This document shows, in pieces, positions 1-5,196 of a stretch of DNA of 5,196 bases. The translations under genes were made by a program, and so were the position numbers. Position 1 is the stretch's first letter, and every line of letters begins with the position of its first letter. Location: contig JAJYMU010000024.1 in NCBI GenBank assembly GCA_021786655.1, positions 1 to 5,196 of the forward strand, written 5' to 3'. Under the pieces are notes generated by a model. That model was not told where the DNA came from. It did no database searches and worked only from the letters and a program-made list of their open reading frames with translations. The stretch comes from Bacteroidota bacterium (GTDB lineage Bacteria; Bacteroidota; Ignavibacteria; Ignavibacteriales; Melioribacteraceae).

Positions 1-1966
1 GCGGAAGTTCTTCTCCACGCATAACTTTATCAATTTCGTCGGCGTCAAGAATTTCTCTTTCGAGTAAATCTTTTGAAAGTCTATGAAGAACATCCATATT
101 CTCGGAAAGAATCTTTTCAGCGCGTTCCATACATGTTATTACAATTTTCTTCAGTTCGCTGTCGATATCCTGCGCGGTCTGTTCGCTGAAATCTTTATGC
201 TTTGTAATTTCGCGGCCTAAAAATATTTCTTCTTCACGCGCACCGTAGGCAAGAGGACCAAGCTTTTCGCTCATGCCCCACTCGCAAACCATCTTACGCG
301 CAATGCCGGTTGCTTTTTCAATATCATTGCCTGCACCGGTAGTAAATCGATTGAACACTAACTTTTCTGCCGCGCGACCGCCAAGCGCATAAGTGATCAT
401 CGCTTCAAGATAATTTTTCGAGTAAGTATGTTTCTCATCAACCGGAAGATAAGTTGTAACACCAAGCGCTCGTCCGCGAGGAATGATTGTAACTTTATGA
501 ACCGGATCAGCTTCCGGAATCATTCTAGCAACCAGAACGTGACCAATCTCATGATAAGCAGTGATCTTCTTTTCTTCTTCGGAAATGATCATACTCTTTC
601 TTTCCATTCCCATCATCACTTTGTCTTTGGCTTCTTCAAAATCCGCCATCGAAACGTTTTTCTTATCTTTTCTTGCGGCAAGAAGAGCAGCTTCGTTTGC
701 CATGTTTGCAAGTTCGGCTCCGGCTAATCCCGGAGTGCCTTTAGCAAGGGTTGCAAGATCTACATCAACATCCAACGGAATTTTTCTTGTATGAACTTTC
801 AGAATTCCTTCTCTTCCTTTTACGTCGGGACGATCAACTACAACTTGGCGATCGAAACGACCGGGACGCAGCAATGCCGGATCGAGAACATCGGGACGGT
901 TTGTAGCGGCAATAATAATTACGCCGCTGTTCTGTTCGAAGCCGTCCATCTCAACTAGTAATTGATTCAGCGTTTGTTCACGTTCATCGTGTCCGCCGCC
1001 CAAACCAGCGCCGCGGTGACGACCCACAGCATCGATTTCATCAATAAAAATTATGCACGGCGCACTTTTCTTTCCCTGTTCGAATAAGTCGCGCACACGG
1101 CTTGCGCCAACGCCGACAAACATTTCAACAAAGTCGGCACCGGAAATTGAGAAGAACGGAACGCCTGCTTCGCCGGCAACAGCACGAGCCAATAAAGTTT
1201 TACCGGTTCCTGGAGGTCCCAACAATAAAACTCCGCGCGGAATTTTACCGCCGAGCCGTTGAAATTTTCCAGGCTCTTTTAAAAATTCAATAATCTCTTC
1301 GAGTTCTTGTTTCGCTTCATCGGCTCCGGCAACATCTTTGAAAGTAACTTTGATTGCCGATTCAGAAATCAATTTTGCTTTGCTCTTTCCAAAGTTGAAA
1401 ATGCCGCGTGTTCCGCCGGCACCGCCGCCTTGCATCCGGCGCATAATGAAAATCCAGAATGCAAAAATTAAAATCCACGGGACGAAACCGAGAAGCACAG
1501 TCATCCATTCGTTAGACTCTTTAACGAAAGTGTACTTTATATTTTTATCGTTCCAAATTTTTATTTGATCTTGAATAACCGGTTCGACGAGCGTAACGGA
1601 AAATGTTTTTACATCAACGTAGTTATTGTTGATCAAGATTTTTTCTTTGTCTTTCAGCGTACCTTCAAAACGGTAATCGTTGACATCGGTTTTGTAAATC
1701 TTCGCATCAACAATCTTATCGGCTTTCAGGAAGTTTTCGTAAACATCATAAGTTACGTCAACTGTGTTTGAGGATCCGGCGCGCATGAATTGCATAATAA
1801 TCACTGCGGCAATAATTACAGCGCCCCAGCTGAAAACTGTTCTGATAATTTTTCCCCAATCAAAATCGCCGTCCGGTTTCTGCGGTCCGCCGATTCCCTT
1901 TTTAGGTTTGTTGGAATTCGGATTTTTCTCTTCGTCAGCCATAAATAGTTTGGTCCATTCAGTCAT
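1..1966 (-). CDS. ftsH: ATP-dependent zinc metalloprotease FtsH, C-terminus cut by window edge
   Basis: Membrane-anchored AAA+ protease that extracts and degrades misfolded membrane and short-lived cytosolic proteins; FtsH proteins work as hexamers. The frame is open from ATG 1966 to base 2 (655 codons, no internal stop), so only a short C-terminal tail seems to be missing. Visible in order: a polar N-terminus; TM1 at about residues 40-60; an extracytoplasmic domain of about 90 residues; TM2 at about 155-175, followed by RRMQGGGAGG; Walker A GPPGTGKT (250-257); pore loop MFVGVG (282-287); Walker B IIFIDEID (305-312); sensor AATNRP with N356; arginine fingers in RPGRFDR (R370, R373); zinc site HEIGH (472-476) with catalytic E473; and third zinc ligand D548 in TTGAGND. 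The HExGH middle residue is Ile where Ala is usual. ATG 1966 lies 16 bases after hpt with a weak AGAAAG ahead of it; a second in-frame ATG at 1942 is also possible. Last gene of the tilS-hpt-ftsH operon within the window. Confidence 0.98.
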   Translation of the reverse strand, partial: MTEWTKLFMADEEKNPNSNKPKKGIGGPQKPDGDFDWGKIIRTVFSWGAVIIAAVIIMQFMRAGSSNTVDVTYDVYENFLKADKIVDAKIYKTDVNDYRFEGTLKDKEKILINNNYVDVKTFSVTLVEPVIQDQIKIWNDKNIKYTFVKESNEWMTVLLGFVPWILIFAFWIFIMRRMQGGGAGGTRGIFNFGKSKAKLISESAIKVTFKDVAGADEAKQELEEIIEFLKEPGKFQRLGGKIPRGVLLLGPPGTGKTLLARAVAGEAGVPFFSISGADFVEMFVGVGASRVRDLFEQGKKSAPCIIFIDEIDAVGRHRGAGLGGGHDEREQTLNQLLVEMDGFEQNSGVIIIAATNRPDVLDPALLRPGRFDRQVVVDRPDVKGREGILKVHTRKIPLDVDVDLATLAKGTPGLAGAELANMANEAALLAARKDKKNVSMADFEEAKDKVMMGMERKSMIISEEEKKITAYHEIGHVLVARMIPEADPVHKVTIIPRGRALGVTTYLPVDEKHTYSKNYLEAMITYALGGRAAEKLVFNRFTTGAGNDIEKATGIARKMVCEWGMSEKLGPLAYGAREEEIFLGREITKHKDFSEQTAQDIDSELKKIVITCMERAEKILSENMDVLHRLSKDLLEREILDADEIDKVMRGEELP

Positions 1967-1982
1967 TAAATTCTTTCTCTAA

Positions 1983-2546
1983 TTATTCACTTAAAACGTA
2001 GATTGAGCGCAGATTCCGATACTTTTGAGCGTAATCGAGTCCGTATCCAATCACGAACTTGTTAGGAATTTTGAAGCCAATATAATCAATTTTGACGTCA
2101 TATTTTAAACTCTCCGGCTTCACAAGAAGTGAAATAACTTTCATACTTGCCGGCGTGTGTTCTTTGATCATCTGCTCGATGTAATTTATTGAAAGCCCGG
2201 TATCGATAATGTCTTCAACTATGATCAAGTGACGATCATTGATGTCAGCATTCAAATCTTTCACAAGTTTAACTCGACCGGAAGAAATTTTTTCATCGCC
2301 GTAACTAGAAAGTTTGAAAAAATCCATCTCGCAGTTAATAGTAACATTTTTAAGAAGGTCGGACATGAACATGAACGATCCGTTAAGAACGCCGATGAAG
2401 ATCGGCAGCTTGGCTTTATATTCTTCGGAGAGTTGCATGCCGAGTTCAGCAATTCTTTTTTGAATTACCTCTTCGGTCAAGTAAGGAACAAATTTTTCGG
2501 TCCCGACCAAAATCTCATCTTTCGTTTGCTTCTTTAATTCATCCAT
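1983..2546 (-). CDS. hpt: Hypoxanthine (guanine) phosphoribosyltransferase
   Basis: Cytosolic purine-salvage enzyme that transfers the phosphoribosyl group of PRPP to hypoxanthine, and usually guanine, giving IMP or GMP. The 187-residue length fits bacterial HPRTs (about 175-190). Motifs seen: the phosphate loop GVLNGSFMFMSDL (about 52-64); the flexible-loop region FFKLSSYGD (76-84); the PRPP-binding signature IIVEDIIDTG (108-117) with acidic pair E111-D112; the purine-contacting lysine K143 in LLVKPES; and the base-binding C-terminal region FVIGYGLDYAQKYRNL (164-179) with D171. The start ATG lies inside the end of tilS in another frame (13-base overlap, stop of tilS at 2534). No clear Shine-Dalgarno precedes it, so translation is probably coupled to tilS. 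It ends 16 bases before ftsH. Whether it prefers hypoxanthine or guanine cannot be told from the sequence. Confidence 0.97.
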   Translation of the reverse strand: MDELKKQTKDEILVGTEKFVPYLTEEVIQKRIAELGMQLSEEYKAKLPIFIGVLNGSFMFMSDLLKNVTINCEMDFFKLSSYGDEKISSGRVKLVKDLNADINDRHLIIVEDIIDTGLSINYIEQMIKEHTPASMKVISLLVKPESLKYDVKIDYIGFKIPNKFVIGYGLDYAQKYRNLRSIYVLSE

Positions 2547-3895
2547 AGCTTGTAAACTTTTTTTGTTTTCGAATTTAGTTTGAACCGATCATCTATTCTT
2601 AAACCAACAACCCACACAATTTGGTTCCGATTAAGCATCACCAATTGTTTTTTTCTTTCCGATGTCGGGACTTTCTCGTCTGTCAGAAAATCTGAGACCT
2701 TTTTAACACCCTTCATTCCAAGCGGTTTGAAACGATCTCCTTCTTTCCATGTACGAATTTCAAAACTGTTTTCCAGATTGTCGCCGGAAATGAATTCAAT
2801 TTTTTTATCACTGCTCCATTTGACGTTCATGTTCTTCTCAAGTTCAACGCCGAAAGTTTTTGATCCGATCGTAACATGAGCACCGACTTCAATTTTCAGT
2901 TCTCTGTTAGATGTCGCTTTCGCTTCTTCGATTCTAATTTCTTTTTCCTCCCGGTAAGCAATCAAATTTTTTGAGAGATGAACTCTTTTCCCTTTTTGTT
3001 TGCCGGTTAACGAGTTTATTTTTTCGAAGTCGTCATAACCGAATTCATGCTCGAAATATTTTTGTAGTGTCAATTTCAGAATTTCACCGGGAAATTTTCC
3101 ACCGAAGAGTTCACTCAAGGAAGTCTTGATCTTCACAATTCCATTTTTTGCCGTAACGTATTTCCTCGTTGGTAAATCGAGAAGTTTTTCACTTAGCAAA
3201 GACGAACTCTCGACATTTCTTGCCGAACGAAATAGCGCTTCGTCAATCGACGGATTAATTTTTTCTCTGATCAACGGAAGAATTCTGTTGCGCACAAAAT
3301 TTCTTTTGAAATCGTTGCTGAAGTTTGATGAATCGACTCGGAACCCGATCCCGCTTTCTTGCAATGCTTCCATGATTTCTTGTTTGGTTACGCAGAGAAA
3401 TGGGCGAATGATTTTTCCGCGTTGAACAGGAATGCCGGATAGTCCCGCTAATCCCGTACCGCTGAAAAGATTCATCAGAATTGTTTCGGTGTTGTCGCTT
3501 TGATTGTGCGCCGTAACAATCTTATTGCATTTCAACTTTTTAGCGATCGATTCCAAATTTTCGTATCTCAGCTTGCGTGCGGCTTCTTCAACGGAAAGTT
3601 TGTTCTTCTTTGCAAACGATTTCACATTCAGCTTTTCAACTTCAATTTTGATATCGTTTGACTCGCAGAAATCTCTCGCAAACTTTTCATCGGTATCGGA
3701 TTCTTCACCGCGCAGACCATGATTGAAATGAACCGCAACCAATTCAATTTTGAACTTGCGGCTATATTTTTTCAAAAAGTTGAGCGCGAAAACAGAATCG
3801 GGTCCGCCGCTGAATGCAACTAAAATTTTATCTCCTGGATCGATCAGCTTGTACTGATCAACAAATTTCAAAACCTTTTGCTCAACTCTTTTCAT
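2534..3895 (-). CDS. tilS: tRNA(Ile)-lysidine synthase
   Basis: ATP-dependent PP-loop enzyme that attaches lysine to C34 of tRNA-Ile(CAU), switching the tRNA from AUG to AUA decoding and from Met to Ile charging; normally essential. Counting from ATG 3895 (453 residues): PP-loop SGGPDS (29-34); HFNHGLRGEESD (56-67); SVEEAARKLRY (101-111); AHNQSDNTET (129-138), a variant of the usual AHHxDDQxET; GTGLAGLSGI (146-155); RPFL (164-167); and DSSN...FVRNRILP (188-207). The C-terminal TilS domain is present, with RTWKEGDRFKPLGMKG (381-396), SDFLTDEKVP (401-410) and WVVGLRIDDRFK (428-439), so this is a full-length long-form TilS. An in-frame GTG at 3904 would add three residues; an in-frame TGA at 3911-3913 bars anything longer. 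ATG is preferred because neither start has a strong Shine-Dalgarno. First gene of the operon, overlapping hpt by 13 bases. Confidence 0.97.
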   Translation of the reverse strand: MKRVEQKVLKFVDQYKLIDPGDKILVAFSGGPDSVFALNFLKKYSRKFKIELVAVHFNHGLRGEESDTDEKFARDFCESNDIKIEVEKLNVKSFAKKNKLSVEEAARKLRYENLESIAKKLKCNKIVTAHNQSDNTETILMNLFSGTGLAGLSGIPVQRGKIIRPFLCVTKQEIMEALQESGIGFRVDSSNFSNDFKRNFVRNRILPLIREKINPSIDEALFRSARNVESSSLLSEKLLDLPTRKYVTAKNGIVKIKTSLSELFGGKFPGEILKLTLQKYFEHEFGYDDFEKINSLTGKQKGKRVHLSKNLIAYREEKEIRIEEAKATSNRELKIEVGAHVTIGSKTFGVELEKNMNVKWSSDKKIEFISGDNLENSFEIRTWKEGDRFKPLGMKGVKKVSDFLTDEKVPTSERKKQLVMLNRNQIVWVVGLRIDDRFKLNSKTKKVYKLWMN

Positions 3896-3925
3896 TCTCT
3901 GCACTCTAATTCATCAATAAATCTT

Positions 3926-3973
3926 CTCGCCGCAACCCGCTTCGACTCGAGAGATGAGTCGAATCGAGGCGAG
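3926..3973. repeat. Imperfect two-part inverted repeat in the tilS leader
   Basis: The inner arms TTCGACTC (3941-3948) and GAGTCGAA (3956-3963) are perfectly complementary over 8 bases around a 7-base loop. Outer arms CTCGCC (3926-3931) and GGCGAG (3968-3973) add a 6-base stem across an asymmetric internal loop. Read on the minus strand, the structure ends 30 bases before the tilS ATG. No T-run follows on either strand, so it is not an intrinsic terminator. It could be a REP-like element or a leader RNA structure; the sequence alone does not decide. Confidence 0.6.
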
Positions 3974-4027
3974 GCAGCGTGGATTTTATCATGTCCACTT
4001 GTCAGCCGAAGCGAAGCGCGAAGGCGG
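3926..4027. other. GC-rich structured intergenic segment upstream of tilS
   Basis: About 60% G+C by hand count, clearly richer than the AT-rich genes on both sides. It lies between the greA terminator and tilS. It contains two nested or adjacent inverted repeats (3926-3973 and 3979-3998) and a run of related CGAAG units at about 4006-4023. There is no open frame with recognisable protein character and no tRNA-like fold that I can see. It may be a dispersed intergenic repeat, a tilS leader RNA structure, or both. Any tilS promoter should lie in or near it, but I could not pick out convincing -35/-10 elements. Confidence 0.5.
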
Positions 4028-4030
4028 ATT

Positions 4031-4057
4031 AAAAAGAAAGTCTCAAAAGAGACTTTC
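4031..4057 (-). terminator. Intrinsic terminator of greA
   Basis: On the minus strand a perfect 9-bp stem, GAAAGTCTC / GAGACTTTC (arms 4049-4057 and 4036-4044), with a TTTT loop is followed directly by TTTTT (4035-4031). It begins 33 bases past the greA stop. The stem is fairly AT-rich but perfect, and no T-run follows on the plus strand, so it works for minus-strand transcription only. It separates greA from the tilS operon. Confidence 0.8.
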
Positions 4058-4090
4058 CAATAAATTCAGCAATCAAAATTTATCCAACAA

Positions 4091-4561
4091 TTATTCTAAA
4101 TCCAGCACCTGAAATTTAATAATTCCAGCAGGAACCTTTGCCTGTACGGTTTGACCGACTTTAGAAGCCATCAGCGCCTGTCCAACCGGCGATGAAATTG
4201 CAATCTTGCCTTTATCAATATCGGCTTCTTCCGGCGAGACGAGAGTATATTTATAAGTTTTTGCGTTGTTCAAATTCTTCACGGTTAGTGTAGATAAAAT
4301 ATGCGCTTGATCCTTCGGCATGTTGGTCAGATCAATAAGAGTTGCGCGCGAAAGAAGTTCTTCCATTTTGCTGATCCTTAGTTCGAGCAAACCCTGCTCT
4401 TCTTTTGCGGCATCGTACTCGGCATTCTCGGAAAGATCGCCGTGAGATCTGGCTTCGGCAATTCTTTCAGCCATTCTTTTTCTGCCGTTATTTTTGAGAT
4501 CGCTTAATTCTTTCTCGATCTCGCGCATCCGTTCTTTGCTTAAGTAAACAAAATTTGACAC
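4091..4561 (-). CDS. greA: Transcription elongation factor GreA
   Basis: Binds the secondary channel of RNA polymerase and stimulates cleavage of the nascent RNA 3' end in backtracked complexes, so elongation can resume. At 156 residues it is the usual GreA length (about 158). The N-terminal antiparallel coiled coil covers roughly residues 5-75 and carries the family tip motif GDLSENAEY (41-49). Its acidic D42 and E45 correspond to the catalytic Asp41 and Glu44 of E. coli GreA. The C-terminal FKBP-like domain is seen in ISSPVGQALMASKVGQTV (122-139) and the closing VPAG. The start is GTG at 4561, supported by AAGGAG 8 bases upstream; the next ATG (residue 12) would cut into the coiled coil. 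GreB is unlikely: the acidic tip and C-domain are GreA type. The gene sits alone, with terminator-like hairpins on both sides. Confidence 0.96.
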   Translation of the reverse strand: MSNFVYLSKERMREIEKELSDLKNNGRKRMAERIAEARSHGDLSENAEYDAAKEEQGLLELRISKMEELLSRATLIDLTNMPKDQAHILSTLTVKNLNNAKTYKYTLVSPEEADIDKGKIAISSPVGQALMASKVGQTVQAKVPAGIIKFQVLDLE

Positions 4562-4569
4562 CTGAAAAA

Positions 4570-4575
4570 CTCCTT
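4570..4575 (-). promoter_or_regulatory. Shine-Dalgarno of greA that fixes its GTG start
   Basis: AAGGAG on the minus strand, with 8 bases between GGAG and the GTG start codon. It is the only strong Shine-Dalgarno sequence ahead of any gene in this window, and it supports GTG 4561 over the downstream ATG. Confidence 0.8.
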
Positions 4576-4589
4576 ATTTGTGCTTGGAT

Positions 4590-4622
4590 AAAAAAAATTG
4601 CCACTGCTCTTCAGCAGTGGCA
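4590..4622 (-). terminator. Intrinsic terminator-type hairpin between the T9SS gene and greA
   Basis: On the minus strand a perfect 10-bp stem, TGCCACTGCT / AGCAGTGGCA (arms 4613-4622 and 4599-4608), with a GAAG loop is followed by one A and then eight T (4597-4590). The arms are G+C-rich, making this the strongest terminator in the window. It ends transcription from the sorting-domain gene, whose stop is 68 bases upstream. Because the T-run ends only 14 bases before the greA Shine-Dalgarno, it may also act as a leader attenuator for greA. Confidence 0.88.
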
Positions 4623-4625
4623 CCG

Positions 4626-4656
4626 AAAACTTATGAAATTCCTTCTAAGATTTCAA
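4626..4656 (-). promoter_or_regulatory. Possible Bacteroidota-type promoter for greA
   Basis: On the minus strand TTG (4656-4654), then 20 bases, then TAAGTTTT (4633-4626). This resembles the -33 TTG / -7 TAnnTTTG promoter described in Bacteroidota, with one mismatch in the -7 box. A start site a few bases downstream would fall at the foot of the 4599-4622 hairpin. Short AT-rich matches of this kind arise by chance, and the promoter type used by this organism is unknown, so this is a suggestion only. Confidence 0.3.
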
Positions 4657-4660
4657 CTGG

Positions 4661-4682
4661 AATTACAATAATGTCTGTAATT
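4661..4682. repeat. Short AT-rich inverted repeat after the T9SS gene
   Basis: AATTACA (4661-4667) and TGTAATT (4676-4682) are perfectly complementary over 7 bases around an 8-base spacer, just after the stop codon of the sorting-domain gene. No T-run follows the arms on the minus strand, so it is a weak 3'-end hairpin at most. It could also be a binding palindrome or chance. Confidence 0.35.
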
Positions 4683-4690
4683 AAAAATTA

Positions 4691-5035
4691 CTACTTCATC
4701 AGAAGCATTTTCTTTGATTGAACAAAACCGTTTGCATTGATTGTATAGATGTAAACACCACTTGTTAGTTTGCTCGCATCGAAATTAACATTGTAATAAC
4801 CAGCAGATTTATTTTCATTAACCAGAGTCGCAACTTCTTTGCCTAGCACATCGTAAACTTTTATCGTCACAAATCCGTTCTCTGGCAATTGATAATTTAT
4901 CGTTGTCGTTGGGTTGAATGGATTCGGATAGTTAGCAATTGAATATTCGTTTGGCTTTTCAGCATTGACTGCCATAGCCATATTATTGTTCTGATTTATT
5001 GAGAAAAGTTGACCCCATACGGGCAATGCTGTCAA
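4691..5035 (-). CDS. Short T9SS type A sorting-domain protein, start uncertain, possibly a gene remnant
   Basis: The last 80 or so residues form a complete type IX secretion C-terminal sorting domain (Por_Secre_tail / TIGR04183 type). This tag routes proteins across the outer membrane and is then cleaved. Counting from TTG 5035: NYPNPFNPTT opens the domain (35-44), then INYQLPENG (46-54), IKVYDVLGKEVATLV (58-72), FDASKLTSGVYIY (85-97), and KKMLLMK at the end (108-114). Only about 30 residues precede it, so there is no room for a cargo domain; such tags normally end proteins of several hundred residues. TTG 5035 has no Shine-Dalgarno. The first in-frame ATG is at 4981, just before the domain. 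Upstream of TTG the frame stays open to a stop at 5087-5089 and encodes hydrophobic, signal-peptide-like sequence, but no ATG, GTG or further TTG is in frame. It may be a real minimal secreted peptide or the remnant of a larger gene that lost its middle and its start. Confidence 0.6.
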   Translation of the reverse strand: MTALPVWGQLFSINQNNNMAMAVNAEKPNEYSIANYPNPFNPTTTINYQLPENGFVTIKVYDVLGKEVATLVNENKSAGYYNVNFDASKLTSGVYIYTINANGFVQSKKMLLMK

Positions 5036-5086
5036 CTTAAGGAGATAGAGGTAAAAAAGATTAGGTTGTGCGTGTGAGAATTGAAT
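5036..5086 (-). other. In-frame signal-peptide-like extension of the T9SS gene, no usual start codon
   Basis: The frame of the sorting-domain gene continues upstream and reads NLFYLYLLKLTALPVWGQ across the boundary. This is a hydrophobic core followed by a Val-Trp-Gly ending that fits the -3/-1 rule of signal peptidase I. The positively charged n-region expected at the front is absent, and the only near-start codon is ATT at 5086. This suggests a signal peptide whose beginning has been lost, or a start at a rare codon. Confidence 0.4.
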
Positions 5087-5196
5087 TTAAAATCAGATAA
5101 AGTTGTTAAGCAGGAAACAAATTGAGTTTTACATGAAAAAATTTTTAAGATAATGCAGCAATTAATAAACAGTGAAGAGTTCAAAAACAATTCACG

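Noticed and set aside
428..1982. Several plus-strand open frames of 60-100 codons opposite ftsH
   Set aside because: They lie antisense to a motif-complete FtsH frame and show no family character, so they are shadows of the real gene.
3979..4012. Possible tilS promoter on the minus strand (CTGACA and TAAAAT)
   Set aside because: The two boxes are only 11 bases apart, which does not suit a standard promoter, and the TAAAAT lies in the loop of a small inverted repeat.
2229..4063. Plus-strand frames, and a minus-strand frame at 2261-2452, opposite or within hpt and tilS
   Set aside because: Low-complexity Ser/Phe/Leu-rich translations that overlap well-supported genes, with no ribosome-binding context.
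5041..5100. Plus-strand AGGAG near 5040 followed by GTG at about 5068
   Set aside because: The following frame runs only about 10 codons before TAA, and the spacing is far too long for a ribosome-binding site.
5153..5196. Plus-strand ATG reading MQQLINSEEFKNNS and open to the window edge, possibly a divergent gene
   Set aside because: Only 14 codons are visible, with no clear Shine-Dalgarno or promoter. It cannot be supported from this window.
5032..5196. Minus-strand frame open from the window edge to a TGA at 5032-5034, possibly the tail of another gene
   Set aside because: The translation is Phe/Leu/Ser/Ile-rich with clustered Cys, as random AT-rich DNA gives, and no motif is visible.
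1..5196. CRISPR array, tRNA or rRNA gene, insertion sequence, phage or defence genes
   Set aside because: No evenly spaced direct repeats, cloverleaf, transposase motifs or terminal repeats were seen. The region is housekeeping in character.

Overview
The window reads almost entirely on the minus strand and carries five genes. The likely source is a member of the Bacteroidota/Chlorobi assemblage, most plausibly an Ignavibacteria-like bacterium. Two things suggest this: a type IX secretion (T9SS) type A C-terminal sorting domain, with the NYPNPFNP opening and KKMLLMK ending common in that group, and fairly AT-rich coding DNA. The placement is an inference from motif style; no marker gene here settles it.

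Layout in the direction of transcription (high to low coordinates). At 5035-4691 is a very short T9SS sorting-domain protein. It has no convincing start codon, but its reading frame continues upstream into signal-peptide-like sequence to about 5086. A strong intrinsic terminator hairpin follows at 4622-4590. Next comes greA (4561-4091), which starts with GTG behind a good Shine-Dalgarno and ends in its own intrinsic terminator (4057-4031). A GC-rich, inverted-repeat-bearing intergenic stretch (about 4027-3926) precedes a tight three-gene operon: tilS (3895-2534), hpt (2546-1983, overlapping tilS by 13 bases) and ftsH (1966 to the window edge, 16 bases after hpt). FtsH lacks only its extreme C-terminus. 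The remaining 5087-5196 shows no supported gene. No stretch over 300 bases lacks a gene.

Functionally this is a housekeeping block. TilS makes the lysidine that lets tRNA-Ile(CAU) read AUA. Hpt salvages hypoxanthine/guanine. FtsH is the essential membrane AAA+ zinc protease. GreA rescues backtracked RNA polymerase. The tilS-hpt-ftsH order is a long-known conserved linkage, also seen in Bacillus. I see no clearly new multi-gene system. The points most worth a second look are the terminator-like hairpin immediately upstream of greA, which could act as a leader attenuator, the cargo-less signal-peptide-plus-sorting-domain gene with no normal start, and the GC-rich structured segment ahead of tilS.
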